Source of the DNA: Candidatus Chloroploca mongolica | GTDB lineage: Bacteria; Chloroflexota; Chloroflexia; Chloroflexales; Chloroflexaceae | NCBI RefSeq assembly: GCF_004762035.2 | Contig: NZ_SIJK02000007.1 | Location: 100,025 to 164,024, forward strand | Length of the DNA: 64,000 bases | Direction of reading: 5' to 3' | Shown here: piece after piece, positions 42,187 through 51,956 of the stretch | Layout: each line of letters opens with the position of its first letter | Numbering within the stretch: position 1 is the first letter of the stretch | The notes under the pieces: generated by a model | What the model saw: only the letters and a program-made list of their open reading frames with translations | Database searches by the model: none | What the model was told of the DNA's origin: nothing | Program-made: the position numbers and the translations under genes

Positions 42187-43304
42187 GTCGACGACGTGGC
42201 CTCGGTAGCGGTCTCGATGCGCTGATGTCCAGTGGCGCGCCATCTAGTTCGTCCAGTGCGATCCGCCAGATCCCCCTTGATGCGATCCGCTCTAATCGCA
42301 GTCAGCCACGTTCGCACTTTGATGAGCAGGCCCTCGATGAACTGGCCGCGTCGATCCGCGCGCACGGGTTGATCCAGCCGGTCATTGTGACCGAAGATGA
42401 CGAAGGTGGCTATGAGTTGATCGCCGGCGAACGCCGCTGGCGTGCCGCCCGCCGCGCCGGGTTACACGAAGTGCCCGCCCTCGTCAAGAGCACCACCCCC
42501 CAAGAGTTGCTCGAACTCGCCCTCGTTGAGAATGTGCAACGGGCTGACCTCAATGCGCTCGAAGAGGGTCAGGCCTATCAGACGCTCAAGGATGAGTTTG
42601 GCTTGACCGATGAGATGATCGCTCAGCGTGTCGGCAAAAGCCGGGTCACGGTCGTCAATACCCGACGGCTGATCAAGCTCGCCCCGGTAGCCCGCCAGGC
42701 GCTGCTCGATGGCACGATCAGTGCCGGTCACGGGCGCGCTTTGCTCCGCCTCGAAGAGCCCACCGAACAGTCCGCCGTGCTCGAGTTGATCGTGCGCCGC
42801 GATCTGAGTGTGCGCGAGGCCGAACGCATGGCCGAGCTCGCCCTCCATAAACAGGTGCATCCAGCGACCCGCGAGGCGCTGTTGCACGGTACCATCAGTG
42901 CCGCCCACGCTCAGGCGTTGCTGCGCCTGGAAGATCCTGCCCTGCAGACCGCTGCCCTCGAACAGGTGCTTGCGCTTGGCTTGAGTACCCGGGCGAGCGA
43001 TCAATTCGCCGCGTTGTTGAGCGAGGGAGCATCGTTGGCGTCAGCCGTTGAACAGGTACGCGGCGCACCACCATCGGCCTCCTTGGCACCCCGCACACCT
43101 ACGCCTACCACCGACGATGAGCCACGTCCCAACAGGCGCAGTCCGGTTGACCCCAATGACGAAGAGGCCCGCCGCCTCTTCGAGAACTTGCTCGAAACCC
43201 CGGTACAACTGGTACGTACAGGCCGCGAGATCCGCTTGACGATCACTGTTTATGACGATGGGCAACTCCAACAAATTTACGAACGTCTCACTGGCACGGA
43301 ATAA
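42183..43304 (+). CDS. parB: ParB/Spo0J CTPase with an internal duplication
   Basis: A 373-residue ParB. It has an N-terminal RGLGSGLDAL, a CTPase/sliding-clamp domain with GERRWRAARRAG (82-93) and ENVQRADLN (116-124), and a helix-turn-helix near 142-165 (MIAQRVGKSRVTVVNTRRL). Then a unit of about 51 residues occurs twice: 169-219 (RQALLDGTISAGHGRALLRL) and 227-277 (REALLHGTISAAHAQALLRL). Normally there is one such unit, so the protein is longer than the usual 280-300. The C-terminal dimerisation domain (339-372) is present. It is coupled to parA by an ATGA-type overlap. Confidence 0.9.
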   Translation: MSRRRGLGSGLDALMSSGAPSSSSSAIRQIPLDAIRSNRSQPRSHFDEQALDELAASIRAHGLIQPVIVTEDDEGGYELIAGERRWRAARRAGLHEVPALVKSTTPQELLELALVENVQRADLNALEEGQAYQTLKDEFGLTDEMIAQRVGKSRVTVVNTRRLIKLAPVARQALLDGTISAGHGRALLRLEEPTEQSAVLELIVRRDLSVREAERMAELALHKQVHPATREALLHGTISAAHAQALLRLEDPALQTAALEQVLALGLSTRASDQFAALLSEGASLASAVEQVRGAPPSASLAPRTPTPTTDDEPRPNRRSPVDPNDEEARRLFENLLETPVQLVRTGREIRLTITVYDDGQLQQIYERLTGTE

Positions 43305-43329
43305 GCATCAAGCAGGAGAAGCACACAGC

Positions 43330-44253
43330 ATGAGCCTCATTATCGCCTTTGGCAATCCTGTCTATGATGAAATCATTACCCCTTGCATCCGTACCGATGG
43401 CCGCGTGCTTTCGGGGTGCTCAACGAATGCCTGCCTCGCGCTGAGCCGTCTCGGCCACCAGACGGCGCTGGTGGGCCGGGTTGGGGCTGACTATTACGAG
43501 CGTTTTTGCGCCGATCTGCAGCACTATGGCATCACGGCCTATGCCACGCCGAGCGAACAGACCGGCGGCTTTCGCCTGATCTACGATGAGCGTGGCGATC
43601 GTACCCTTGATGTGCTTGGCATTGCGCCGCCCATTACCGAGGTGCCAACATGCTGTACCGACGCAGTGGCGCTGATCGTCGGTCCGATCTTGCAAGAGAC
43701 GTCCGTCAGTCTGATTGAACAGCTTGCCGCTGCCACAACGGCGCCCATTTTGCTTGATCCCCAGGGGCTCTTGCGCGAGATCGGGGAAGATGACCGGATC
43801 GAGCATCGTGTACCCGCTGATTTTGCGCGGGCGGCCCGCCATTGCACCGTGATTAAAGCCAATGAGGTCGAGACGTATGTCTTGACAGGCATTGACCCGC
43901 GAGCCAATGGCTCCGCAGCGGTACGTGCCCTGCGCGAGCTAGGCTGCCAGGTTGCGATTGTCACGCTCGCCGAGGCCGGTTCGTGGATCGACAATGGCGA
44001 GCGTCAGTGGCGCATCCCTGCCTATACCACCGAGGCTCGTGATCCCACCGGAGCAGGTGATACGTATCTCGCTGGTTTTTTGCATGCGTACTTGCAAGAC
44101 CAGACCAATCTCTATCGGGCTGGATGCGTCGGTGCCGCAACCGCCTCGATCTGGATCGAACATACTGGCCCCGATGCGCCTATTTCGCTTGCTGAAGTTG
44201 AACGGCGCACAAGCCTCTTGCTATCCTGCAACCCTGACGCTATACTTGATTGA
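43330..44253 (+). CDS. PfkB-family carbohydrate/nucleoside kinase
   Basis: A 307-residue ribokinase-like enzyme. The N-terminal AFGNPVYDEI and GCSTNACLALSRLG with VGRVGADYYERF form the sugar-binding lid. The C-terminal DPTGAGDTYLAGFLHAYL contains the anion hole and catalytic Asp near residue 240. The substrate is unknown. AGGAGAAG upstream supports Met 43330; the longer frame begins inside parB. It lies 25 nt after parB and may be read through from parAB. Confidence 0.82.
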   Translation: MSLIIAFGNPVYDEIITPCIRTDGRVLSGCSTNACLALSRLGHQTALVGRVGADYYERFCADLQHYGITAYATPSEQTGGFRLIYDERGDRTLDVLGIAPPITEVPTCCTDAVALIVGPILQETSVSLIEQLAAATTAPILLDPQGLLREIGEDDRIEHRVPADFARAARHCTVIKANEVETYVLTGIDPRANGSAAVRALRELGCQVAIVTLAEAGSWIDNGERQWRIPAYTTEARDPTGAGDTYLAGFLHAYLQDQTNLYRAGCVGAATASIWIEHTGPDAPISLAEVERRTSLLLSCNPDAILD

Positions 44254-44319
44254 ATATAGTCGTCTGTACCATCCGGCCTCACCGGTTTTGATGAAGATTC
44301 AATCGTACATCGGGTCTAT

Positions 44320-44373
44320 GGTAGTGCCGACTTCAGTCGGCTTCCGGCTCAGCCGACTAAAGTCGGCACTACC
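44320..44373 (+). terminator. Stem-loop after the PfkB gene
   Basis: 23-bp inverted repeat with one mismatch (44320-44342 with 44351-44373) built on GTGCCGACTT-AGTCGGC. It is a probable terminator between the kinase and the phosphatidyltransferase genes. Confidence 0.6.
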
Positions 44374-44470
44374 TGATGTAATTCTTCAAAACCATGAAGA
44401 CCGGTGAGGTCTGGCGCAGGGTGCTAGACGAAGAACAGTCTTCTTATCACTGAAAGCAGGAGCAACGATA

Positions 44471-45109
44471 ATGATGCCATTTCTTGCACGCTTTCGTGCG
44501 ATCTATGAAACGATCTCGCTTCCCCTCGGGCGGATCTGCGTGCGCCTAGGCATTACCCCCGATGCACTGACCTATCTCAGCCTTGTGCTCAGTGTCGGGG
44601 CCGGGTATGTGCTGTCACGGGGCTGGTTTGCTTGGGGAGTGGCGGTGATCTTGCTGGTGGGCGTGGCTGATGTGCTTGATGGCGCAACTGCCCGCGCTGG
44701 CGGAACCGCCAGTGCGTATGGAACCGTCCTTGATCATGTGACCGATCGTTATGCCGAGGCTTTTATCCTCGGGGGGATTATGCTCTCGGGGGTCGTCAAG
44801 CCCCTCTGGGTGCTCTTTGCTCTCGTGGGCATGTTGATGGCAAGCTATGTTCGCGCACGCGCCGAGGCGACCCATAAACTCGTGTCGTGCAACGTGGGCT
44901 TTGCCGGTCGCCAAGAAAAACTTGGCTTGTTGATTGTGGGCCTGCTCTTGCACCCGCTCTTTCCAGAATTCAATCTGTTACACTGGGCGATCATTGCGAT
45001 TGGCGTAGCTTCACATATCACCGCAGCGCAACGCCTACACTATACGCGCCAGATGCTGGTTGGGATAAATGACCACCGTGATCTTTCGCAAGGATCAGGG
45101 GTAGCCTGA
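44471..45109 (+). CDS. CDP-alcohol phosphatidyltransferase, archaetidyl/phosphatidylinositol-phosphate-synthase-like
   Basis: A 212-residue integral membrane enzyme. The full motif is DVLDGATARAGGTASAYGTV continuing to LDHVTDR, near residues 68-94. The N-terminal LGITPDALTYLSLVLS is typical. The presence of DHVTDR with a following basic SYVRARAEA segment recalls the inositol-phosphate-type members, but this is only a resemblance. ACTGAAAGCAGGAG lies upstream of the start. gatC follows 18 nt later, so the two are probably co-transcribed. Confidence 0.82.
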   Translation: MMPFLARFRAIYETISLPLGRICVRLGITPDALTYLSLVLSVGAGYVLSRGWFAWGVAVILLVGVADVLDGATARAGGTASAYGTVLDHVTDRYAEAFILGGIMLSGVVKPLWVLFALVGMLMASYVRARAEATHKLVSCNVGFAGRQEKLGLLIVGLLLHPLFPEFNLLHWAIIAIGVASHITAAQRLHYTRQMLVGINDHRDLSQGSGVA

Positions 45110-45127
45110 AGAAAGGAATATCTTGCG

Positions 45128-45418
45128 ATGCCATTGAGTGATGCCGAAGTAGCCCACGTCGCCCGCCTCGCCCGCCTTGGTCTCTCGGACGAAGAGCTTG
45201 CGCTGATGCGCGATCAGTTGTCGCATATCCTGGAATATATCGAATTGCTGCAAGAGGTTGATGTCAGTGGGGTTGAGCCGACGGCGCAGGTGACGGGTTT
45301 GGTCAGTGTGATGCGCCCTGATGTGGTGAAAGGTGCGCTGAGCCGCGATGAGGTGCTGGCAAATGCGCCCGATCAGCGCGATGGCATGTTCCGCGTCAAG
45401 CCTGTGTTCGAAGACTAA
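45128..45418 (+). CDS. gatC: Asp/Glu-tRNA amidotransferase subunit C
   Basis: A 96-residue GatC, the small belt subunit of the GatCAB enzyme that amidates Asp-tRNA-Asn and Glu-tRNA-Gln. It shows DAEVAHVARLARLGLSDEEL, ILEYIELLQEVDVSGVEPTAQV and a C-terminal NAPDQRDGMFRVKPVFE, all family hallmarks. gatA and gatB are not adjacent, so the complex is encoded at several loci. AAGGAATATCTTGCG precedes the start. Confidence 0.93.
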   Translation: MPLSDAEVAHVARLARLGLSDEELALMRDQLSHILEYIELLQEVDVSGVEPTAQVTGLVSVMRPDVVKGALSRDEVLANAPDQRDGMFRVKPVFED

Positions 45419-45493
45419 CTGCCGCTGCAACAACTAGGCCCAGCCCACCGTCATAGCCTTAGCGAGGTGATGTGCGTTCGAAAGGATGAGGCA

Positions 45494-45928
45494 ATGTATA
45501 ACGGCAATAGCAGTGGTCAAGGCCCTGTGCGCGTGGGTGGCTGGTATATTAAACCGATGTATCTCTATATCGGCGCAGCGATTCTTGTTGTGGCGGCGAT
45601 CTTTTTGATTATGCGTTTTCTCGGCACGAGTCTGGCGATGCACTTTGGGGCGTTTGCCGGGATCTTGTTGCTCGTTGGCAATCTCCGCGAGTTGATCGGC
45701 CAGTCCTATGGCGATCGTGGCAGTACCGCTCTGCTCAATGTGCTCGTTGGCGGCGGCTTGATCTTTGCCTGGCTCTCCCAGTTCTTTGGTGTGTTGCTCT
45801 GGGTGCCGGCGCTGATCCTGGTCGGCATTGCGACCCCGCTCATCTTTGGCCGCTCGTCAGTCTACCGTGGCTACCTCACGGCCGCCCGCTCGGCGGTTGA
45901 TACGGTGAAACGCACCGTCGTCCGTTAG
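45494..45928 (+). CDS. Hypothetical membrane protein
   Basis: 144 residues with about four membrane segments (MYLYIGAAILVVAAIFLIM, FGAFAGILLLVGNL, LNVLVGGGLIFAWL and VPALILVGIATPLIF) and a Gly/Ser-rich N-terminus. No family is recognised. Met 45494 has GAAAGGATGAGGC upstream. It is convergent with the large glycosyltransferase cluster; the two share a stem-loop. Confidence 0.6.
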   Translation: MYNGNSSGQGPVRVGGWYIKPMYLYIGAAILVVAAIFLIMRFLGTSLAMHFGAFAGILLLVGNLRELIGQSYGDRGSTALLNVLVGGGLIFAWLSQFFGVLLWVPALILVGIATPLIFGRSSVYRGYLTAARSAVDTVKRTVVR

Positions 45929-45934
45929 ACGTTT

Positions 45935-45964
45935 GCCGTGATGCGCAAATCTGCGCGTCACGGC
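45935..45964. terminator. Bidirectional terminator-like stem-loop
   Basis: 13-bp stem with one mismatch (45935-45947 with 45952-45964) and a 4-nt loop between convergent genes. It overlaps the last codons of the minus-strand gene. Confidence 0.6.
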
Positions 45965-48480
45965 ATGATTACCGCACGATCAAGCTGGTACGCCAATAAC
46001 CGCAATTGCCCTACCTGCGGCCCTTGCTGGGCAATCAGATCCAACGCACTCGGCACAAAGGTGGCACTCTCGGTCGTGATGACGATGTGACTCCCTTCGG
46101 GTTGGGTCGGTAGCGGGAGGCAGACCTCTTCGAGGCTACGCGTGAGGGCGATGCGTCCGACCTGCTCCTCACCAACGCTTACCGTCACTACCGGTAGCTC
46201 CAGATCCTCTGGCCAGCCAAGTCCGCTCAGGTGGAGGCAGATCTGCTGTGGCGCGCCGTTGCCCGCCCCGGGGAAGCGCAGCATGGCCGTGCCGGTCGCC
46301 CAACGCGTGGTGGTGCCGAGATCAGGATCGTAGCGGCCTAAATAAAACCCTTTGATGTAGCCAAGGTCGTTGTCGTCGGCAAGTTCAAGGCGATCGTCCG
46401 GCAGACGCGGCGGGTAAAACCATTGCCACGTCCAGGTCACCGGGTTCTGGTCGTCGACCAGCGAAGGCCCAAATTCGCGTCGCGCCGCCTCCAGGTCGCC
46501 CATCTGCCGCAAGAGTTCGCCGGCAACAACGGCTGTCTGCCAACCGGCCAGCGGGCGATTCGGTTGTGTCGCGAGCCGGTCAAGCCCTGCCTCCGGTCTT
46601 GCTTCCAACCCATCGAGCAATGGTGCGCCAACGGCGGACGTATAGGGCGGCAAGCTCGGCGACGCCAGGGCCGCCCGCGCTGCAACACTGTCACCACCGC
46701 CAAGCGCTGCGCGCAACACTTCTTCTTGCAAAAAGCCTTGTCGCGCTGCCAGCGCCAACCGCGTGTTGGCGATGCTCGACGGGTATGGGCCGAGGAACGA
46801 TGACCAGGTTGCGTCGGCCCCGGGCGCACGTGGCTCGAAATAGGCGTAGGGCGCTGCCGCCACTAGCAACAGCAGGCTCGCCAACAGGCCGCACGCAGCC
46901 CCGTAACGTGTGCGCAAGGTTGCGCCGAGTTGCGGCAGGTGCGCCAGGGCTACTCCGGCGAAGATCAGGGCAAACGGCATCAGCGGAACGCGAAAGCGGT
47001 TGATCGCAAAGAGCAACGGCGCCGCCGCAAGATTGTAGAGCAGCCAGAGTCCGATCAGGCCAGCGAGGACGTGCGCGCCTGTGCTGCCCGGCCCGGCCCG
47101 CTGCCGCGTGCGCAACGTCGCCCAGCCCAGCAGACTCAGTGGCAAGACCAAGACATAGATCAGGTCGTCAAGCGTGACCAGCGCCAGCGTATACCAGACG
47201 GGCAGCCTGCCGAGCGCAAAACCACGGCTCAACCGTTCGTCGCCGGTATAGTTGATCTTGAAGAGATCGATCAGTTCCGTCAAACTCTTGATCACAAAAG
47301 CCAGCGGCTTGGCCTGCAACAGACACAGCGCCTCGGCGCTCAACAGTTGCTGCCGATCACCCTGGCGCAGCGTCGCAACCGTCGCCAGCGCCGCCATCAG
47401 ACGCGGATCTTCGCGCGCATAGAGGCACGCCGCCGGACGCGCTACGCTTCCATCAGGATAACGCCGCTCGCTGAGCAACTCCTCGCGTTGCGCCACACTC
47501 AGTTCGGGCAACAGCAGCGCAAGCACAAAATTCCGGGTTGGCTCATCACTCCGCCCGCCATCATAGGCCGTCCGTGCGCCCAGCGCCAGGTTGAACGCGC
47601 CCGTCGTATCGACGGTGATTAGCCCGCCATAGGCGCGACTCGCATAGAGCGACCAGGGCACGACGATCATCCCAAAAGCGCCAACTACCAGGCCTACCTG
47701 CACCATCGCCTGACGTAGCCTCGCCGTCGCACGCCAGGTCGTCAGCCCCACCCAGGCCAGCACCAGCGGCACAAAGCCGAGCGTCAACCCTCGGGTCAGG
47801 GTTGCGAGGCCCAGCAGCATGCCTGCCGCCAGCAGGGGCAGGATGATCTGGGGAAGAAAACCGCCCCCGCTCGCCCGACTCTCCCCAGCGCGACCGGGGC
47901 GGGCGGGATCTTCCTCATGCCTCACCCAAGCCCTGGACCAGACGCCAAACATCAGCATCGCCACCAGCAACAATGTCGTGAACAAGGTCTCACTCAACAA
48001 CAATTGCGCATAACTCGCCAGTGGCAGATAGACCGCCATCCCGAGCGCCGCCAATCCGGCCGCAACGCGATCACGCCGCTCACCACCCTCCCCCGGACGC
48101 ACAACCAGCAACACCAGCAGGTAGGTCAAGACAACATTCACGAGACTCAAGAGCGTCTGCGTGACAAAAATCGGCCCGAGGTCGCGTCCAAAGAGGCTAA
48201 CATGCGCCGCCACAAAGAGCGGATAGAGCGGTGCGCGTGTCCAGAGGTACTGCGTATGCCAGGCAAAACCTCGCCCATTGGCAAGCCAATCGGCTGACGC
48301 CAGATACTCGGCTTCATCCGAGATAAGCCCCACGCGAGGCAAGCGATCCCACAAGGCCAGCCGGAGCGCCACCCCGATCAACAGGGCAAGCCACAGCAGC
48401 CAGTGCGTGCGGAACATCATGCCAGCGCGCCTAAAATACGTAGTGCGTTGCGCGCTCGTTTTCGCAGTAGCCACTGACAT
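45958..48480 (-). CDS. GT-C glycosyltransferase, ArnT/PMT-like, large
   Basis: An 840-residue polytopic membrane protein of the GT-C fold. The first membrane helix (LLWLALLIGVALRLAL) is followed by the acidic loop motif SDEAEYLASADWLANGRGF that binds the lipid-phosphate sugar donor. About 10-11 more helices extend to residue 540, and a soluble C-terminal domain of about 290 residues includes a TPR-like pair (ELLRQMGDLEAARREFG) and a beta-rich end. It would transfer a sugar from polyprenyl phosphate to an extracellular acceptor. It is 5 nt after the next GT-C gene in the transcript. Confidence 0.75.
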   Translation of the reverse strand: MSVATAKTSAQRTTYFRRAGMMFRTHWLLWLALLIGVALRLALWDRLPRVGLISDEAEYLASADWLANGRGFAWHTQYLWTRAPLYPLFVAAHVSLFGRDLGPIFVTQTLLSLVNVVLTYLLVLLVVRPGEGGERRDRVAAGLAALGMAVYLPLASYAQLLLSETLFTTLLLVAMLMFGVWSRAWVRHEEDPARPGRAGESRASGGGFLPQIILPLLAAGMLLGLATLTRGLTLGFVPLVLAWVGLTTWRATARLRQAMVQVGLVVGAFGMIVVPWSLYASRAYGGLITVDTTGAFNLALGARTAYDGGRSDEPTRNFVLALLLPELSVAQREELLSERRYPDGSVARPAACLYAREDPRLMAALATVATLRQGDRQQLLSAEALCLLQAKPLAFVIKSLTELIDLFKINYTGDERLSRGFALGRLPVWYTLALVTLDDLIYVLVLPLSLLGWATLRTRQRAGPGSTGAHVLAGLIGLWLLYNLAAAPLLFAINRFRVPLMPFALIFAGVALAHLPQLGATLRTRYGAACGLLASLLLLVAAAPYAYFEPRAPGADATWSSFLGPYPSSIANTRLALAARQGFLQEEVLRAALGGGDSVAARAALASPSLPPYTSAVGAPLLDGLEARPEAGLDRLATQPNRPLAGWQTAVVAGELLRQMGDLEAARREFGPSLVDDQNPVTWTWQWFYPPRLPDDRLELADDNDLGYIKGFYLGRYDPDLGTTTRWATGTAMLRFPGAGNGAPQQICLHLSGLGWPEDLELPVVTVSVGEEQVGRIALTRSLEEVCLPLPTQPEGSHIVITTESATFVPSALDLIAQQGPQVGQLRLLAYQLDRAVIMP

Positions 48481-48485
48481 CCTCG

Positions 48486-50621
48486 TTACGGCTCGTTGGC
48501 AACGACCTCGATGCTGCCGAGCACCAGGCGGTCGTCACCAAGCGTGTCGCCTCCACGAATGCGCAGGCGACCTGCGGGGGTAGGGTCGTTCGGATCGTAG
48601 AGCCCAAGCAACATGGTATAGGTTCCAGGCGCAAGATCGACGGGCAAATGGATCGTCCGGTCGTCGCGGGCCGGTTTGCCGGGCAGCCAAGTGCTCGTCG
48701 GGAGATAGCCTTCCAACGGGGGACCATCTTCGCCAGCCGCCGGCGGCTGGTCGCACGCCTGGCACAGGTGCAGAAAGAGACTATAATCCGCCTCGAGGGG
48801 CGCGGTAACTTCCCAGAAGAGGCTGAGCGGAACATTGCCTCCAGCACGATAGACGCCAGGGCCAGCGGGCATGGTCGCTTTGAGCGTGTACCCCTGAAAG
48901 ACCAGGTCATCGCCAAAGACGGCGCCCACCGGACGAGCGGGCGTCGGCGCAGCCGCGCCAGTATAATATGGCTCGGGGGCTTGCTGACAGAGCAGATGCG
49001 CCCCGTTGAAGCGCCAGATGCCACACGGCCAGGTGCGCTGCTCGCGACTAAAGCGCCAGTAGTTGCCAACCAACCCATATTCATCGCCGGGTAACGGAGG
49101 ATCAACCGTTCGAGCGTGTTCAGGCGCGATCACCAGCAAGCTTCGGGTAAACCCGGCCAGCCCCGCACGCCGCTCGAGATCCCACTCGCGCTGCCCAAAA
49201 CTCGTCTCGCCCTGCCAGAAATTCGCAAACGTCAGTGGCTCGGGCGCAGGATCACGACTGAAACGAGCCATGTAGTAGTCATACAATGGCCGCAGATAGT
49301 TGGGGTGCAAGACAATAGCATCGTCAGGATGCACCCGTGTCGCCAGTTCCGCAAAAGCTTCGCGGTACTGCTCTTTCACCGGATCGCCCGAAAAGAGCCC
49401 AAAGACCGGTTGCACCAGCGCGCGGCCTCCTGTAAGAAGCGCGCCTGCCAGCAGCAATCCATAGACCGACACAAGCCCATAGGAGAGACTCCTGCGCACC
49501 TTGCGCGTACGTTGCCCACTCACCTGCGCCTCGCCCAGTTTCAGTAGTGGATAGGTCAACAAGAGCAGCCACGCCGGATAGATCATCATCAAATAGCGTG
49601 CCTCGTAAAGCCTCGTCACTACAAGCTGGAGCAGGAAAAGGCCCAGCGGCACAAAGAGCATCACCAGCACAAAGGCAGCGCGCAGGCGGGTCGCGGAACG
49701 GCGCAGATCAACCAGGGCAGCCACCAACCCCGAGCCAGCCAGCAGCAACCAGGGCAGCAGCCACCACGACGGGCTATCGCCAGGCCAACGGTCGAGGCTA
49801 AACCGCACCACCGTCAATTCAAGGGCCAACCACGGGTCAGCAGGAATCGCCGCACCCGCCGCCGAACGCCCGGCAGCCTGTTCGCCACCAAGCCCGCTGA
49901 TCATCGCGATGACCAGCAAGCCCGAAAAGAGTGCCGCCAGCGCCGGGGCCAGCAAGGTCAGCCATGAACGAGGTCGATGCCCAACAACTTGCAGGGCCAT
50001 CAGCCACACACCCGCCGCAACGAGCAGAATGCTCAGGCGATGCACAAAGAGCGCCAGCACGCCGACCACAACAAGCAGCGCCCAGTCACGCATCGCCCCG
50101 GTGCGCAGCACACGGGCAAGCGCCCAGAGCGCCAGCGTTGCATTGAAGAGCAACAGGCTATAGACCTTGGCTTCCTGGCTATACCAGATGGCGAAAGGCG
50201 ACGCGAGAAGGATAAGGGCCGCCGCGAGACCAGCCCAGCAGATCCCCGGGGCACGCGGGCGGCTTTCCCCCAACCCCAGACGCGCCACCTCCAGGCTCAT
50301 CAGGTAGACCAGCGGTACCGCAAGTGCCCCCGCAAGCACCGACGGCATCCGCAGCGCCGCCTCACTCTCTCCGGCAAAGCCCATCCAGCCCTTGAGCAGC
50401 ACGTGATAAAGCGGATAGGCCGCATTGGGGCGCAAAAGGTCGGCGAGCAACACCGACCACGCCTGGCGACTCAACTCCCAACTACTGCCCTCATCCAGCC
50501 AAAGGCTCTGCGCCTCAAGGCGATAGAGGCGCACGAGCAGCGCGGCCCCAAAGAGGGCCACCACAAGCAGCGCATGTTTCCAGAAAGCACCTTGATTCTT
50601 CGCGACTGCCTGCATGATCAC
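48486..50621 (-). CDS. GT39-like membrane glycosyltransferase
   Basis: A 711-residue GT-C protein. The family motif LWLDEGSSWELSR (acidic pair after the first helix) lies near residues 40-50, and RMPSVLAGALAVPLVYLM near 90 is typical of GT39/ArnT-like enzymes. About 11 helices reach residue 430; a soluble C-terminal part follows with a beta-sandwich (VFGDDLVFQGYTLKA ... LRIRGGDTLGDDRLVLGSIEV) resembling a carbohydrate-binding domain. The GTG start at 50621 overlaps the previous stop; ATG 50615 is an alternative. Confidence 0.78.
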   Translation of the reverse strand: MIMQAVAKNQGAFWKHALLVVALFGAALLVRLYRLEAQSLWLDEGSSWELSRQAWSVLLADLLRPNAAYPLYHVLLKGWMGFAGESEAALRMPSVLAGALAVPLVYLMSLEVARLGLGESRPRAPGICWAGLAAALILLASPFAIWYSQEAKVYSLLLFNATLALWALARVLRTGAMRDWALLVVVGVLALFVHRLSILLVAAGVWLMALQVVGHRPRSWLTLLAPALAALFSGLLVIAMISGLGGEQAAGRSAAGAAIPADPWLALELTVVRFSLDRWPGDSPSWWLLPWLLLAGSGLVAALVDLRRSATRLRAAFVLVMLFVPLGLFLLQLVVTRLYEARYLMMIYPAWLLLLTYPLLKLGEAQVSGQRTRKVRRSLSYGLVSVYGLLLAGALLTGGRALVQPVFGLFSGDPVKEQYREAFAELATRVHPDDAIVLHPNYLRPLYDYYMARFSRDPAPEPLTFANFWQGETSFGQREWDLERRAGLAGFTRSLLVIAPEHARTVDPPLPGDEYGLVGNYWRFSREQRTWPCGIWRFNGAHLLCQQAPEPYYTGAAAPTPARPVGAVFGDDLVFQGYTLKATMPAGPGVYRAGGNVPLSLFWEVTAPLEADYSLFLHLCQACDQPPAAGEDGPPLEGYLPTSTWLPGKPARDDRTIHLPVDLAPGTYTMLLGLYDPNDPTPAGRLRIRGGDTLGDDRLVLGSIEVVANEP

Positions 50622-51856
50622 GCCCCGACTACAGCCTGAAACACCGCTTCAAAGCGCTCGGCGGTGCGCTCCCAGGTCAAGCTTTGCTCGATCCGGGCAC
50701 GGGCCGTCGCACCAAGGCGGTGCGCCAGCGCGGGATCATCCATCAAGCGCAGCAACGCCTGGGCCAGCGCAGGCGCATCACGTTCGGGCACCATCAAGCC
50801 GTTGACGCCATCGTCAATGACATCGGGCACCCCCGCCACCCGCGACGCAACAATGGCGCGCCCAGCGCCCATTGCTTCGAGCAGCACATTGGGCAAGCCA
50901 TCCACTCCATCGCGCACAATTGGCAGCGCAAAGACATCGGCTGCGGCCACATAGGTCGAAGCACGCTGGCGTTCGAGTTGTCCAGCAAAATGCACGCGGT
51001 GGGTCAAACCAAGGGCCGACACCTGGCGTTCAAGCGCCTCACGCAGATCACCATAGCCAATAATGACCAGGCGCGCCTCGGGATGCGCACGCAGCACAGC
51101 AGGCCAGGCCTCAAGCAACACGCCAAAGCCCTTCTTCGCCACCAGGCGGCCCATCCCCATCACCAGGGGCACCCCATCGGCCAGCCCGAGTTCGGCGCGT
51201 ACAGCAGCGCGTGCCGCGGGATCAGGGCGGAAATGCTGCGGATCAACGCCATACGGCACCACGCTGCTCGTCGCAGGGCGCGCACCGAGGGCAAGCGCAC
51301 GCACCCGCAGATCATTGCTACACGCGGTCAACGCAGCCGCACTGCGCAGCGCACTGGCCGCAGCGAGCGCCAGCGTCCAGTGACGTTCTGCCAGATAGAC
51401 ATCGCTACCGTGCAGGCTCACCACGAGCGGCAGGCCCATCAGCGCGGCGGGCAACGCCGCAGGCGGGCCATTGGGCAGCACCCAGTGCGCCTGCACCAGA
51501 TCATACGGCTGCCCCGACGCCGCACCAGCGACAAGTTCGCGGGCCACCGCCCCCAGTGATGCCCCAAGCGCAAAAGGCAGCGCCAGCAGGGTACGCCGCT
51601 TGATCTGCGTATCACTAATCAGCGACTGCGCATAGCCCCACACATTCAGCGCCGGATGCGGCGCATACCGAAAGATCCGCAGGCGAACCCCACGCTCCTC
51701 GGGTAAACGGCGCAAATCAGGATGGAAAGGCATCAACAGCGTCACCGCGTGCCCACGCGCTGCCAACCCTGCCGCAATCTCTTCAATAAAGGGAGCCGTC
51801 GTCTCACCGGGCCATTTAGGAAACGACGACGCAAGCATTAAAATTCGCACATACAA
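50618..51856 (-). CDS. Family 4 glycosyltransferase
   Basis: A 412-residue cytoplasmic GT-B enzyme. ILMLASSFPKWPGETTAPFIEEIAAGLAARGH opens the N-domain and VSLHGSDVYL is the acceptor-side loop. VVPYGVDPQHF and VMGMGRLVAKKGFGVLLEAW form the donor site, and DGLPNVLLEAMGAGRAIVASR holds the E-x7-E pair. The donor is unknown. It is coupled to the GT39-like gene by GTGA and is part of a four-gene minus-strand cluster that may build and attach an extracellular glycan. Confidence 0.85.
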   Translation of the reverse strand: MYVRILMLASSFPKWPGETTAPFIEEIAAGLAARGHAVTLLMPFHPDLRRLPEERGVRLRIFRYAPHPALNVWGYAQSLISDTQIKRRTLLALPFALGASLGAVARELVAGAASGQPYDLVQAHWVLPNGPPAALPAALMGLPLVVSLHGSDVYLAERHWTLALAAASALRSAAALTACSNDLRVRALALGARPATSSVVPYGVDPQHFRPDPAARAAVRAELGLADGVPLVMGMGRLVAKKGFGVLLEAWPAVLRAHPEARLVIIGYGDLREALERQVSALGLTHRVHFAGQLERQRASTYVAAADVFALPIVRDGVDGLPNVLLEAMGAGRAIVASRVAGVPDVIDDGVNGLMVPERDAPALAQALLRLMDDPALAHRLGATARARIEQSLTWERTAERFEAVFQAVVGA

Positions 51857-51956
51857 CTCACTGCTATGCTGTCAAACGATCCTTTATCGTTTCGTTGTGG
51901 CAGCCAAGTCGTCCAAACGAAAGCAAACATGAGGAGGGTAAGGACGCAAGCGTCCC

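Noticed and set aside
46930..47622. 230-codon plus-strand frame rich in Arg/Gln
   Set aside because: It is antisense to the 840-residue glycosyltransferase; the composition is typical of a shadow frame.
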